Of a stretch of DNA of 64,000 nucleotides, positions 28,050-35,798 are shown piece by piece (the stretch's first letter is position 1; each line of letters begins with the position of its first letter). Both the position numbers and the translations under genes were made by a program. The notes beneath the pieces were generated by a model, which worked only from the letters and a program-made list of their open reading frames with translations, was not told where the DNA came from and ran no database searches. This DNA comes from Paenibacillus sp. IHBB 10380. Lineage in GTDB: Bacteria > Bacillota > Bacilli > Paenibacillales > Paenibacillaceae. The stretch spans positions 3,100,001 to 3,164,000 of the forward strand of contig NZ_CP010976.1 in assembly GCF_000949425.1 (NCBI RefSeq), given 5' to 3'.

Positions 28050-29270
28050 ATGAAACATGTTGTGGCATTTGATGTCAGTATGGGGAAAAGTACGATGGTG
28101 ATCTACAATCGTTACCGTCAATGTGAATTTGAAGGAGAATTGGAACATACTTATTCAGCGTTCAAAGCATTAAACGAAAGACTCCAATCCTTAACCGTTC
28201 AAGATGGCCAAGCACCCGAAATCGTATTTGAAGCAACAGGTGTTTATTCAAAAGCATTAGAACGATTTTTCCGAGTAGAGGGCTATGATTATTGCCGAAT
28301 CAATCCACTAGAGGCCAACCTACAAATGGCCTCGATGCGTAGACAAAAAACAGATAAAAGCGATGCACATGAGCTCGCTAAATCCCATTTCCGAGTGGAA
28401 CGGGAAAAGACGTATCAGGAAGATGACTATTACCTTCAAATACGTGCCTTAACACGCTACTACGATGAGTTAGATCATGAAATCGCACATCTTTTCAATC
28501 GAATGCATGCTATTCTACAGCTCAGTTTCCCAGAGCTAGAAAGACTATTTTCTACGCGCTCCGCCCTTTTTCTAAATGTTGTTCAATGTTACGCTCATCC
28601 AGATGAGGTATTAGCTTGTTCAAAAACAGTCATTCGAAATCGTTTAAAAGCAAACACAAGAAAAAATTTATCATGGATACGTGCAGAAGAAAAAGGGATG
28701 GCCTTACTCGAAGCTGCAAAAAATTCATATCCAGCTATTTCAAAGGATGATGTACGTTGCGAACAAGTACGAGATTATGCCAAGCGGATGGCTCATTTAA
28801 AGGGAAAAAAGGAAGCACTCGTCAAAAAAATGGTCGAGCTATCGAGGGAGCGAACGGAGTATCAAGTCCTGATATCTTTTCCTGGAATTGGCGAAGCAAC
28901 AGCTGTTCGTTTAATCGGAGAAATCGGTGAGATACGTCGCTTTAAAAGTCACAAGCAATTAAACGCATACGTTGGCATTGATATTAGGCGTTATCAATCT
29001 GGAAATACCTTTTACAAAGATAAAATCAATAAGCGTGGAAATCATAAACTGCGTAAGATTTTGTATTATATGATTCAAACGATGATTAGCCTTCGGAAAA
29101 AGACAATGAATCACATTGTAGAGTATTATGACAAATTAAAAACGCAACCTCAGAGAAAGCCTCATAAAGTTGCGTCGATCGCTTGTGTGAATAAGTTCCT
29201 GAAAGTAGCATTTCACCTTATTACACACGACATCACCTATGATTACGAAACAGCATCCGCCTGTTTGTAA
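28050..29270 (+). CDS. IS110-family transposase (DEDD recombinase)
   Basis: 406 aa. The N-terminal DEDD/RuvC-like domain begins VVAFDVSMGKSTM (first catalytic Asp), with EATGVYS and the family run DKSDAHELAK. The C-terminal transposase_20 domain is clear: ISFPGIGEATAVRLIGEIG, then LNAYVGIDIRRYQSG and RGNHKLRKILYYMI with its catalytic Ser region. Start ATG 28050 is preceded by GAAGGAG; the longer ORF from 27981 has no ribosome site. The reading frame looks intact. It is read on the plus strand, opposite to flanking genes, fitting acquisition. IS110 members lack long terminal inverted repeats, so the boundaries are not given. Confidence 0.9.
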   Translation: MKHVVAFDVSMGKSTMVIYNRYRQCEFEGELEHTYSAFKALNERLQSLTVQDGQAPEIVFEATGVYSKALERFFRVEGYDYCRINPLEANLQMASMRRQKTDKSDAHELAKSHFRVEREKTYQEDDYYLQIRALTRYYDELDHEIAHLFNRMHAILQLSFPELERLFSTRSALFLNVVQCYAHPDEVLACSKTVIRNRLKANTRKNLSWIRAEEKGMALLEAAKNSYPAISKDDVRCEQVRDYAKRMAHLKGKKEALVKKMVELSRERTEYQVLISFPGIGEATAVRLIGEIGEIRRFKSHKQLNAYVGIDIRRYQSGNTFYKDKINKRGNHKLRKILYYMIQTMISLRKKTMNHIVEYYDKLKTQPQRKPHKVASIACVNKFLKVAFHLITHDITYDYETASACL

Positions 29271-29437
29271 AAGGTTAACTCCACTATACCATATCTGGCC
29301 TAATGAAAAAAAATGAAAATGGTTAGGTCTTTTTGGTGTATGCAATTTTTTTAATTGAAAGGTTCTGTCCTTCTGCTCAATATAAATACATTTTTCAGAA
29401 AAAGATTCATGAGAACACTTGACTAGAGGTAAGAAAT

Positions 29438-29454
29438 GGGGCTGTCCCATAAGT
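29438..29454 (+). repeat. IS1182 terminal inverted repeat, left
   Basis: GGGGCTGTCCCATAAGT, the perfect complement of 32003-32019. Confidence 0.85.
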
Positions 29455-29623
29455 AGATTAATCTTCTGGTGAGACACTCACTTTTCTAAAAAAGAGACTG
29501 ATGTCCAAAAAAGCAGGTCAAGGTGGTTATCCTGAAGTGCTCCCTGTCAAGTGGACAGTGTAAAAAACAAAAATAGTTAGACCTCGATTCCTCGGCTGGT
29601 TTGAACAGAGCTGAGGTTTTTTG

Positions 29624-30478
29624 TTATACAGTTCGGCGGTATTCATTAGGTGACAAACCACCCAAACACTCTGTATAGCGGTAGTTGTTGTAATAGCGAA
29701 TATATTCGCTAACGTCTTTAAAGACGTCTTCATAGGTGTGAAACTTTGTAAGATAATAGCTTTCTGATTTGTAAGTACCCCAAAATCGTTCAATAGGTTG
29801 GTTGTCCAAGCATCGGCTCACACGAGACATGCTTTTCATATATCCATATTTTACGTGGAGTCGATTATACTCATGAGATGTGTACTGGAAGCCTCTGTCG
29901 CTTTGGAGGAGTGGGGTTACACTGGGATTCTTCTTGTAAGCCTTCTTCAGCGTATCCATCACGAGTTTATTGTTGTTGGAATGGCTTAATACCCATGAAA
30001 CAATGGCGTTATCGTATACATCGATAATAGCGCTTAAATAGGCCTTGCGACCATTCCCATACTTCAACTCGGTGACATCCGTACACCACTTTGAATTAGG
30101 AGAATTGGCATCAAAGTTACGTTTCATTACATTTTCAACGACATGGATTTCAGAGGCTTTCACGTAGCTCGGCCGTTCCCTACGGATGACTGCTTTGAGT
30201 CCAAGAGCACGCATGATTCGATAATAGCGTTTTTTGTTGTAAGTCTTTTTGAGTTTTCGGTTTAGCTGAGTACGCATTTGACGATACCCAAGTATCCCTT
30301 TTCGCTTGTCATAACGAAGCTTCACTTCTTTAGCTAGCGCATGAATTTCAAGTTCCCTGGCAGATGGCGTCCAGTTTAACCACTTGTAATAGGCAGATCG
30401 AGCAACCCCTGCTAACGCACACAACTTCGTAATTGCGTAACCTTTTTCTTTGTTCAGTTCTTGAATCGCATGATACAA
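29624..30478 (-). CDS. IS3-family transposase OrfB (DDE integrase domain)
   Basis: 284 aa as an isolated ORF beginning with TTG; in the element it is expected as the C-terminal half of an OrfAB fusion. It starts in the HTH_21 region (LCALAGVARSAYYKWL), followed by the rve integrase core: WCTDVTELKY (first Asp), SAIIDVYDNAIVSW, LLQSDRGFQYTS (second Asp) and NQPIERFWGTYKSE (catalytic Glu). The C-terminal YYNNYRYTECLGGLSPNEYR is typical. The frame is intact. Confidence 0.93.
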   Translation of the reverse strand: MYHAIQELNKEKGYAITKLCALAGVARSAYYKWLNWTPSARELEIHALAKEVKLRYDKRKGILGYRQMRTQLNRKLKKTYNKKRYYRIMRALGLKAVIRRERPSYVKASEIHVVENVMKRNFDANSPNSKWCTDVTELKYGNGRKAYLSAIIDVYDNAIVSWVLSHSNNNKLVMDTLKKAYKKNPSVTPLLQSDRGFQYTSHEYNRLHVKYGYMKSMSRVSRCLDNQPIERFWGTYKSESYYLTKFHTYEDVFKDVSEYIRYYNNYRYTECLGGLSPNEYRRTV

Positions 30479-30498
30479 GTCTACTTGTCGAACGAGGG

Positions 30499-31188
30499 TT
30501 AGCGTGTATTTCGTTGCTTGATCTGTGCCAACTTTTTTGCGAAGGAGTTCTCCATCTCCAGGTATTCGTTCCGAGCTTCTAATTGCTTGATCCGTAGCTT
30601 AAGACGTTCATGCTCATCTAGTTCCTCTACAGGCTTTTTGCGACCGCGATTGTCCTTGAGAGCATCCTCACTGCCTCCTTGATATTTCCGAACCCATGCG
30701 TACACTTGCTGATAGGATACATCGTACTTTGCGATCGCTTTCTGATAATCCAAATCATTAGCGATGGTATATTGTGCAATTTCAATGCGTTCTTCAAAAG
30801 ATGTTTTACGTCCATTATTCATATGAGATAGTCCCTTTCCTTTACGAGTAGGTTTCAATTCTATCTCACTAGTATACTTGGAAATCCAATTCCTCAGGAC
30901 ACTTGTACTTGAAATATGGTACTTTTTTGTTACCGCTGATAAGGAGTAATGACCAGACAATAACTCTTTAATAGCAGCAAGCTTCGCTTTCTTTGAGTAT
31001 GTTTTCCATGTCTTTGATTCCTTTAGCCCTTCCAAACCATCTGCCTTATATTTTCTTATCCAATCCGTGACGGTTCCCTTACTTACCCCGAGCTGTTTTG
31101 CTTCATAGTTTGGATTTGACTTATGCCCAAGACACCGCTGAACGGCGTGTAATTTTACTTCTAAAGAAGTAGGACTTCTTTTAGACAT
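30499..31188 (-). CDS. IS3-family transposase OrfA (helix-turn-helix)
   Basis: 229 aa DNA-binding subunit. It holds repeated HTH_28-type units (LGVSKGTVTDWIRKYKADG, YHISSTSVLRNWISKY, YDVSYQQVYAWVRKY) and a C-terminal leucine-rich coiled coil (LKLRIKQLEARNEYLEMEN). ATG at 31188 follows GGGAG; six codons further up another ATG exists without a site. The last codons overlap a -1 frameshift signal leading into orfB. Confidence 0.92.
   Translation of the reverse strand: MSKRSPTSLEVKLHAVQRCLGHKSNPNYEAKQLGVSKGTVTDWIRKYKADGLEGLKESKTWKTYSKKAKLAAIKELLSGHYSLSAVTKKYHISSTSVLRNWISKYTSEIELKPTRKGKGLSHMNNGRKTSFEERIEIAQYTIANDLDYQKAIAKYDVSYQQVYAWVRKYQGGSEDALKDNRGRKKPVEELDEHERLKLRIKQLEARNEYLEMENSFAKKLAQIKQRNTR
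30532..30538 (-). other. Slippery heptamer A6G for -1 frameshift in the IS3 element
   Basis: AAAAAAG on the minus strand near the end of orfA (codons for AKKL). A -1 slip here continues as VGTDQATKYT and runs without stops into orfB, giving the OrfAB transposase, as known for IS3/IS150. Confidence 0.75.
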
Positions 31189-31258
31189 TAGAAAAACTCC
31201 CATCATTGTAGTAGTAGAAGGTTTGTTTTTTTCTACTGTCTACTATGATGGGAGCGTA

Positions 31259-31816
31259 TCATCCTTGGCCTGCTTTTTGGTATTGCTGTACCATTGCGGC
31301 TTGCTTCAGTAGATTATGAGCAAGCGAAAGCCACCCAACCTTAAGGTTAACTTTTTGCAAACCTCGTAGCAGAAAACGCCGGAACCCCCGATTGTTCTTT
31401 ATTTGTCCAAACACACTTTCACGTTCCGTCATTCGACGTACAGTCTTTCATCCGCTGAGCGCAAAAGCGGTTAATAGTTCGGAAGTCCGGACGTTGTCGT
31501 CCGGCCAGCCATAAGTCGTGAAGAGTAGATGCGCTGAGTATATGCATAAATGATGACTTTAGTGAGCACTATCGCAACCACCACCGGGGTAAGTAGCGTC
31601 AAATCTAGAATCGTCTAGTCGATTTACAGCACGGTTAATAAGCCGAACGAGATGGTTTTGAGGAATATGTTCTTCCAAATCCAATGGCAGAAAAAGTTGG
31701 TCCATGGTATATGGAATGTACAAAGAAATCGCTCCTTTTGAAATGGTTGGTGGTACTTCCATTTTACTAAAAAGAGCGATTTCTTTGTGTTGTTTTGGCG
31801 AAAAAAGGTTGATCAA
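31259..31816 (-). pseudogene. IS1182-family transposase, internally deleted
   Basis: The N-terminal part reads IPYTMDQLFLPLDLEEHIPQ and RLINRAVNRLDDS, continuing past a degraded GGGCDSAH stretch as KVIIYAYTQRIYSSR. After a deletion it goes on in another frame as WLAGRQRPDFRTINRF and QRMKD. The C-terminal MTERESVFGQIKNNRGFRRF to the end follows. The long middle region with the catalytic residues is missing and the frame shifts at least twice. The stop TGA is supplied by the first bases of the inserted IS3 element; the pre-insertion stop would have been TAA at the same place. Confidence 0.85.
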
Positions 31817-32002
31817 TTTATGCTCAAAGTAGCGGAGAGGACGGAACGATTTCGTAAAAGCGGTAGCGGTCGCCTTGGTCTCCGAATTTCAACCGCTGAG
31901 CGTTTTCAAACCAGAAATTTGGAGACCACAGCGATTGGAGGAACGGTCCGTTCGCGGAGCGTCTCTCAGAACATCTAACGGGTGTCCCTAGCCATTTTCA
32001 CG
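31817..32002. other. Non-coding 5' region of the IS1182 remnant
   Basis: Between the transposase start and the right inverted repeat. It contains short GC-rich inverted segments (for example GCGGTAGCGGTCGCC) but no gene. Nothing further recognised. Confidence 0.4.
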
Positions 32003-32019
32003 ACTTATGGGACAGCCCC
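32003..32019 (-). repeat. IS1182 terminal inverted repeat, right
   Basis: Perfect complement of 29438-29454. Confidence 0.85.
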
Positions 32020-32046
32020 TTCTAGGGTAATGACAATTCAAGCTAA

Positions 32047-33402
32047 CTACAAGGCCTCGCCATGCAAGTAATTAAAGAAAGGCTTATCCACCCAGAATTG
32101 GAAAGGTGTAATAATAGCATCTGGATCAATGGCTTTTAAGCCCTTTACAACCTTGGCGGAATCTTCGTTAAGTGAAAATGGATTTACGGAATAATGGCTA
32201 TCTTTATCTGTAATTAAGTTATTCGTAATGATCTCATAATCTTTCAATGGTGTAGATGAATAGTATAGGGGTTGCCACCAAGAGCTAGCAATAAGGCCTG
32301 TCTGATCAGCCGTATTCTTCTTAGCGAACTTTAATATAACATCTTGAAAAGCAACTTTCTCTTGTACTGTAGAGAACTCAAATTCTAAATCATATTCCTT
32401 TGCATATGCAATATAATTACCATTTGAAATCTTCACAACATTCGGGCCTGGGTCTCCCCACTCCGATAGATGGACGAAAGCAGACGTTTTTGGCTCAAAT
32501 TGTACTTTGACATCTAATCCTTCACTATGTAATAGACCGATGAGTTGGACAGCATGTTTAAAGTCTGAATGTCCATAAGTAAGAGACAATGAATCAATGA
32601 AGTTAGGATCGAAACGATCATCCTTTAGACTATAACCTGTGATCAGTTTTTGTTCTAATGCTGTATTCACTAATGATTGTAACTTAGGGGCTTTAATAAT
32701 ATCGGAAGTCAGGTAAGCATTTCTTAGCTTAATATTAATGTCACTATCGCTTGTGTATCCAATATAGTTCTTGTACAAGCCTTTAGAAATAAGAATTTTA
32801 CCTAAAAGCTCATTAACTAGCTTATCATCAGCAATGCTACTAGATTTAAAGTTCTTAAGGTAACTGGCAGAGACTAGATTTGTATCAACCGCTACAGCAA
32901 TTTCCTGCGCTACTTTCTTATCCAGTTGATTGCTTGGTATATTGAGATGATCAAGTACTTTATTCACTTTCTCAGTTGGGTAAGTATACGCCAGTTCCTT
33001 CATATCCGCTGCTCTCACAGCGATGGAGATCGCTACAGATTGTGTCAGCGTTTGTTCTTCCTTAACTGTGGGTCCTAATATAATTCCGTTCTCATACAGT
33101 GCCGCTGCTGAAGAGAACAATGGATGATCCATCTTCAAATCAGTAAAACTAACCTCTTGTTCAGAATGCTTCAAATTTAAAATATCTGCTACAGCTTGAA
33201 TGAACTCACCCTTTGTGATTGTTCCTTTAAGACTAACATCAAATTTCTCTTGTAGAAATTGTTCATACTGTGCTACACCATCCGCATGTGATGTAGTCGT
33301 CACTGATTCCGCCGCAAAAGTCGCAGATGGTGTGAAGAGAACCGTAAAAGATAATAAGAGTGCAACTAATAATTTCGTGTATGAAGCAGGTAACCTTGTC
33401 AT
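32047..33402 (-). CDS. Exported protein with S-layer-homology-like N-terminal region
   Basis: 451 aa. A signal peptide (LLVALLLSFTVLFTPSATFAA) is followed by sequences resembling SLH repeats: GTITKGEFIQAVADILNL, FTDLKMDHPLFSSAAALYENGII, QSVAISIAVRAADM, and possibly INIKLRNAYLTSDI. The C-terminal half (about 230-451) matches nothing I recognise. The start at 33402 is preceded by GGGGGG and places the signal peptide correctly; the longer ORF to 33492 has a hydrophobic, implausible leader. It is probably bound to the cell-wall surface. Its stop lies 28 bp from the IS1182 end, so an originally longer transcript may be interrupted. Confidence 0.6.
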   Translation of the reverse strand: MTRLPASYTKLLVALLLSFTVLFTPSATFAAESVTTTSHADGVAQYEQFLQEKFDVSLKGTITKGEFIQAVADILNLKHSEQEVSFTDLKMDHPLFSSAAALYENGIILGPTVKEEQTLTQSVAISIAVRAADMKELAYTYPTEKVNKVLDHLNIPSNQLDKKVAQEIAVAVDTNLVSASYLKNFKSSSIADDKLVNELLGKILISKGLYKNYIGYTSDSDINIKLRNAYLTSDIIKAPKLQSLVNTALEQKLITGYSLKDDRFDPNFIDSLSLTYGHSDFKHAVQLIGLLHSEGLDVKVQFEPKTSAFVHLSEWGDPGPNVVKISNGNYIAYAKEYDLEFEFSTVQEKVAFQDVILKFAKKNTADQTGLIASSWWQPLYYSSTPLKDYEIITNNLITDKDSHYSVNPFSLNEDSAKVVKGLKAIDPDAIITPFQFWVDKPFFNYLHGEAL

Positions 33403-33526
33403 AACAATCCCCCCAGATGATTTTATTATTATAATTCCTATGAGATTAATATGAATTATAATGATTTGAATTTTATCACCGTAAAAACACAAATGTCAAT
33501 GGAATAATATTCTTATGGTAACCTCT

Positions 33527-34258
33527 TCAAAATTGATTTTTCTCTGAATCCACTCTGAAATCTTTTAATTTCACCAACTTTTTCTTGCCTCTGTTACCTG
33601 TTGATATCTTTGGTTTCCCTTTGTCATCTGCCTTTTTAAATACATAATCTCCTGTAAGGAGATTATAGTCTTCTACATCTGCATTTTCTGACGTCGTAGT
33701 TCCAGTAAAATATGAACCTAATGTAGCCCCAATTAAATACCAATCGTCCTTCTGAAATCTAAATCGATATGAACTAAACCATCTCCAATTACTTCCACCA
33801 TAAAAACTAAGCAGAACTGAACCTCGATCAATCGTGATACTCTCAAATGGATCTCCCCAGACTCCACCTTCATTTGCCCTTAATATAGCGGTCTCTGCTT
33901 TGATCGAAAGCGAGTAGGTATGATCCTTATTTCCGAAAGCAATGATTAAGCTACGTGGTGACGCTTCTTCTGAACTATCACTGTCAATCGCTTCAATCAC
34001 GGCGACCACATCTGCAAGACCATCTTTATTAAGATCTCCTTTTGCTATTGCTTGCTCCCCATCTAGGTCATCCAATATTTTCCAACCAACTGGTATTATT
34101 GAAAGTATATCCTTTGTGCTTGGCACCTTCATTACAACCCTTTGTACTGATACAGGTACAACATGATCATTCGATGATGTATCGCTAATTGGTGCACTAC
34201 ATGCAGTTAGGCATATACATAATGAAACAAGTAATATAGACAAGGATCGTTTCCTCAT
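33527..34258 (-). CDS. Lipoprotein with a VCBS/FG-GAP-like repeat, function unknown
   Basis: 243 aa. Signal peptide with lipobox LTAC (Cys at 20). The central GDLNKDGLADVVAVIE resembles calcium-binding FG-GAP/VCBS repeats (DxNxDGxxD). Later regions (LLSFYGGSNWRWFSSYRFRFQKDDW) look like secreted Paenibacillus/Bacillus proteins that read out a displayed value. The C-terminus is basic. No partner is visible. It lies between the SLH-like gene and the coaD-like gene, all on the minus strand but separated by 50-125 bp. Confidence 0.6.
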   Translation of the reverse strand: MRKRSLSILLVSLCICLTACSAPISDTSSNDHVVPVSVQRVVMKVPSTKDILSIIPVGWKILDDLDGEQAIAKGDLNKDGLADVVAVIEAIDSDSSEEASPRSLIIAFGNKDHTYSLSIKAETAILRANEGGVWGDPFESITIDRGSVLLSFYGGSNWRWFSSYRFRFQKDDWYLIGATLGSYFTGTTTSENADVEDYNLLTGDYVFKKADDKGKPKISTGNRGKKKLVKLKDFRVDSEKNQF

Positions 34259-34309
34259 AAGATAGCTCCTATTCCCACTGTTAATAATTTCATTTACAGT
34301 TGTGGTTCT

Positions 34310-34792
34310 TTAAATTAATCGTATTGAATCTATATAACTTAGTGCTTCTGATCTCATGTACTCGGCCGCCAGATTAATTCTTTGCGTTTCTAGAAACATC
34401 CTTACTAAGGTGCTGCTTGTATTTAGATGTTCTGTTTGCGGTGTTAGATAAATAGTCTCCGCACTACTGGCCTTGCTATTATATTGTTCCAATTTTATCT
34501 CGTAATCTAAGTCTGTTGACCCTCTAATCCCACGAATAATGGCTTCAATTTTCTGTTCATTGATGTAATCAGCGATTAATCCCGAACATGTAAGAATGCT
34601 AACTGAAGTATCTAAATGAGCTACAGATAAAGCTACAATCTGAAGTCTTTGCTCAGATGTAAACATATTGTCTTTCGAGTTATTATTAGCAATGACAATA
34701 TCAATGTGGTCAAACAGTTTTGAAGCCCTCTCTAATATATTCAAGTGACCTAAAGTAAAAGGGTCAAAAGACCCTGGGTATATGGCTCTCAT
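34310..34792 (-). CDS. coaD: CoaD-like nucleotidyltransferase (phosphopantetheine adenylyltransferase family)
   Basis: 160 aa. Shows the family nucleotide-binding motif PGSFDPFTLGHLNI (T/HxGH), EQRLQIVALS, RGIRGSTDLDYEIKLEQYN and the C-terminal STLVRMFL. CoaD joins 4'-phosphopantetheine with ATP to make dephospho-CoA. The sequence departs from typical CoaD (a long acidic/hydroxyl C-terminal part, RSEALSYIDSIRLI). It lies in an accessory context far from the usual rsmD-coaD pair, so it may be a paralogue with another substrate. The second ATG is used because GGAGG overlaps the first. Confidence 0.65.
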   Translation of the reverse strand: MRAIYPGSFDPFTLGHLNILERASKLFDHIDIVIANNNSKDNMFTSEQRLQIVALSVAHLDTSVSILTCSGLIADYINEQKIEAIIRGIRGSTDLDYEIKLEQYNSKASSAETIYLTPQTEHLNTSSTLVRMFLETQRINLAAEYMRSEALSYIDSIRLI

Positions 34793-34867
34793 GTTCATCC
34801 TCCACGATTTTTTACTTGATTTTCCTTTTTACACAATTCGATAATATGAACTAAAACCCTGCTTTAG

Positions 34868-34902
34868 ACAAAAAAAGACAACAGCTTATATAAGCCATTG
34901 TC
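34868..34902 (-). terminator. Terminator after the DsbA-like gene
   Basis: GACAA-n2-GCTT-ATAT-AAGC-n2-TTGTC stem (34877-34902) followed on the minus strand by seven T. Confidence 0.8.
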
Positions 34903-34948
34903 CTGATTGTCTTCAACTCTACATCATTCTATTCCTCTTATTATCCCA

Positions 34949-35644
34949 CTAAAGCCCATCAATAATAGATTGAATCTGCTCAATCGTAGGCTCTTCATAT
35001 AGCTTCCCATTAATAAAAATCGTCGGTGTACCCCCAACATCGTGTTTGCGACCGATTTCGAAATCCTTTTTCACATTAACGATATACTTCTGTTCTTTAA
35101 GCTCTTGCTTGAATAGTTTCATATCCACTTCTGGAATTTCCTTAGCAACTAAGTCAACAATAAATTCATAGGTTGCCCATTCCGTAGATTCATCACCTTG
35201 CCTTGCCGTCATCAGTGCATGATACTTCCAAAAAAATTCGGGATTTTGCTGAAACAATGTTTCTCCAGCCAAAGCCGCGAGATGCGAATCAGGACCTAGA
35301 AATGAAAAATCTAAATATACAAATGATGCTTTACCTGTATCAATAAATTGTTCCTTTACTACTGGAAAAACAGTCTCTGTCCACAGCTTGCAATATAGAC
35401 ATTTATAGTCTGCAAATTCAACAATTTGAATCGGTGCATTCTTATTACCCAACATCGGCTGGTTATCCACATCGAAGTCGTCTGGTACTTGATCTACTTT
35501 AACTTGGTTAAGATCCGGATAAAGCATTGAATCTGCCCCTTCGTCCTTGGCGTCTGTATTATATACCACAGTAGTAGTGATTGCGGCAGCAGCAATCAAC
35601 AAAATAGCTAATATCCAGATCAGACGTTGCTTCTTACTATTCAT
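34949..35644 (-). CDS. DsbA-family thiol-disulfide oxidoreductase (BdbD-like)
   Basis: 231 aa. An N-terminal membrane anchor (LIWILAILLIAAAAITTTVV) places the thioredoxin-fold domain outside the cell. The active site C-L-Y-C occurs in FADYKCLYCKLW near residue 90, and the cis-Pro loop GGTPTIFING near residue 210. Such proteins introduce disulfides in exported proteins. No BdbC-type partner is adjacent. Ends at a clear terminator. Confidence 0.88.
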   Translation of the reverse strand: MNSKKQRLIWILAILLIAAAAITTTVVYNTDAKDEGADSMLYPDLNQVKVDQVPDDFDVDNQPMLGNKNAPIQIVEFADYKCLYCKLWTETVFPVVKEQFIDTGKASFVYLDFSFLGPDSHLAALAGETLFQQNPEFFWKYHALMTARQGDESTEWATYEFIVDLVAKEIPEVDMKLFKQELKEQKYIVNVKKDFEIGRKHDVGGTPTIFINGKLYEEPTIEQIQSIIDGL

Positions 35645-35798
35645 CTCATATAATCCCCCTACTAACTTCAGATATATTGCTCTCTGCCGATTGTATAGGG
35701 TTTAATCGAATGTTCACTAGGAGGTTTGTCTCAAATACATCACTGTATATGATAAAACATTGAATTCCCTTTACTCATTGTTGGATAATGGGTAATTT

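Larger units (their letters stand above)
29533..31261 (-). mobile_element. IS3-family (IS150-like) insertion sequence, complete
   Basis: About 1.73 kb. The ends are imperfect inverted repeats beginning TGA: left TGAAGTGCTCCC then AGTGGACAGT, right (complement) TGATACGCTCCC then AGTAGACAGT, continuing into an A-run and CAAA. The element is flanked by a 3-bp direct repeat TCC (29530-29532 and 31262-31264), the expected IS3 target duplication. It carries orfA and orfB in overlapping frames with an A6G slippery site. It lies inside the IS1182 remnant. Confidence 0.85.
29438..32019 (-). mobile_element. IS1182-family element, internally deleted and interrupted by an IS3 element
   Basis: Terminal inverted repeats GGGGCTGTCCCATAAGT (29438-29454) and its perfect complement (32003-32019) bound the element. 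Its transposase (31259-31816, minus) retains only the N- and C-terminal parts. An IS3-family element (29533-31261) has inserted just behind the transposase stop codon. Removing it leaves about 850 bp, far below the usual IS1182 size, so this copy cannot move on its own. Confidence 0.8.

Noticed and set aside
29417..32035. A target-site duplication for the IS1182 element (CTAGAGGTAA on the left, CTAGGGTAAT on the right)
   Set aside because: The two stretches are similar but not adjacent to both inverted repeats at equal distance and not identical, so I do not claim a duplication.
34790..34798. First ATG (34798) as start of the CoaD-like gene
   Set aside because: The Shine-Dalgarno GGAGG directly abuts this ATG, so the next ATG (34792, spacer of six bases) is the realistic start.
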